Positions 5,451 through 5,549 of a stretch of 5,549 bases of DNA are shown here, in pieces. Both the position numbers and the translations under genes were made by a program. Position 1 is the first letter of the stretch; each line of letters opens with the position of its first letter. The stretch is taken from the NCBI GenBank assembly GCA_003483745.1, contig DMYD01000055.1, forward strand, positions 45,803 through 51,351, given 5' to 3'. Source of the stretch: Roseburia sp. (GTDB taxonomy: Bacteria; Bacillota; Clostridia; Lachnospirales; Lachnospiraceae). The notes beneath the pieces are model-generated. The model saw nothing but the letters and a program-made list of their open reading frames with translations. It was not told the DNA's origin and did no database searches.

Positions 5451-5549
5451 ATCCGGCCTTTCTGATAATTTTCTGAATTTTAATATGATGATGTCGGGGG
5501 CAAATAGTGCATTCACAACATAACGACTGGCAAATTGCACAAAGCCGAG
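5451..5549 (-). other. Leader or upstream region of the metallopeptidase gene
   Basis: The 99 bases upstream of the chosen start contain the AAAGG ribosome binding site. A GTG at 5540 could extend the protein by 30 residues in frame, but it has no visible ribosome binding site in the window and adds nothing recognisable. A TAAAAT -10-like box exists but its -35 partner is weak, so no promoter is called. Confidence 0.4.

Noticed and set aside
5451..5540. N-terminal extension of the metallopeptidase to a GTG at 5540.
   Set aside because: No ribosome binding site is visible for it, the family domain starts at the ATG at 5450, and that ATG has AAAGG at good spacing.
1..5549. An undescribed multi-gene system such as defence, toxin-antitoxin or secretion.
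   Set aside because: The recognisable genes are housekeeping, the unknown ones are small proteins without effector or immunity hallmarks, and there are no mobile-element borders or abrupt composition shifts that I can see.

Overview
The window reads as a chromosomal housekeeping stretch from a low-to-mid GC Firmicute, most likely a member of the Lachnospiraceae. The reasons are the strong GGAGG-type ribosome binding sites, the AT-rich intergenic DNA, the Asn/Gly-rich FtsH N-terminus, and the small proteins of the DUF6472 and DUF4250 families, which are typical of that family. I cannot name a genus from the sequence alone. I see no mobile element, CRISPR array, rRNA or tRNA.

Layout. Bases 1-818 (minus) are the first 272 codons of ftsH, the membrane AAA+ zinc protease; the gene runs off the left edge. 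A 290-bp divergent regulatory region (819-1108) separates it from pyrG (1109-2716, plus), a complete CTP synthase. The region holds a near-consensus promoter for ftsH, a 12-bp perfect palindrome just upstream of its -35 box, and a 20-bp perfect direct repeat with a 22-bp period on the pyrG side. A strong hairpin with flanking A and T runs (2728-2767) can terminate pyrG and also the opposing minus-strand genes.

Bases 2808-4533 (minus) hold three genes that I read as one transcription unit: an acidic protein of unknown function (4150-4533), a 57-residue DUF6472-type protein with four cysteines (3875-4048), and a lipoprotein Amidase_3 N-acetylmuramoyl-L-alanine amidase with a glutamate-rich, partly tandem-repeated linker (2808-3839). 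A divergent spacer with a small dyad (4534-4682) leads to a DUF4250 protein on the plus strand (4683-4871). That gene meets, tail to tail with a 3-bp gap, a YgjP/DUF45-type metallopeptidase on the minus strand (4875-5450).

The genes with known roles serve separate core functions: membrane protein quality control (FtsH), CTP supply for RNA, DNA and phospholipids (PyrG), and peptidoglycan remodelling (amidase). Nothing here forms an obvious new defence, secretion or biosynthetic system. The least explained items are the small acidic proteins next to the amidase and the repeat and palindrome architecture between ftsH and pyrG.
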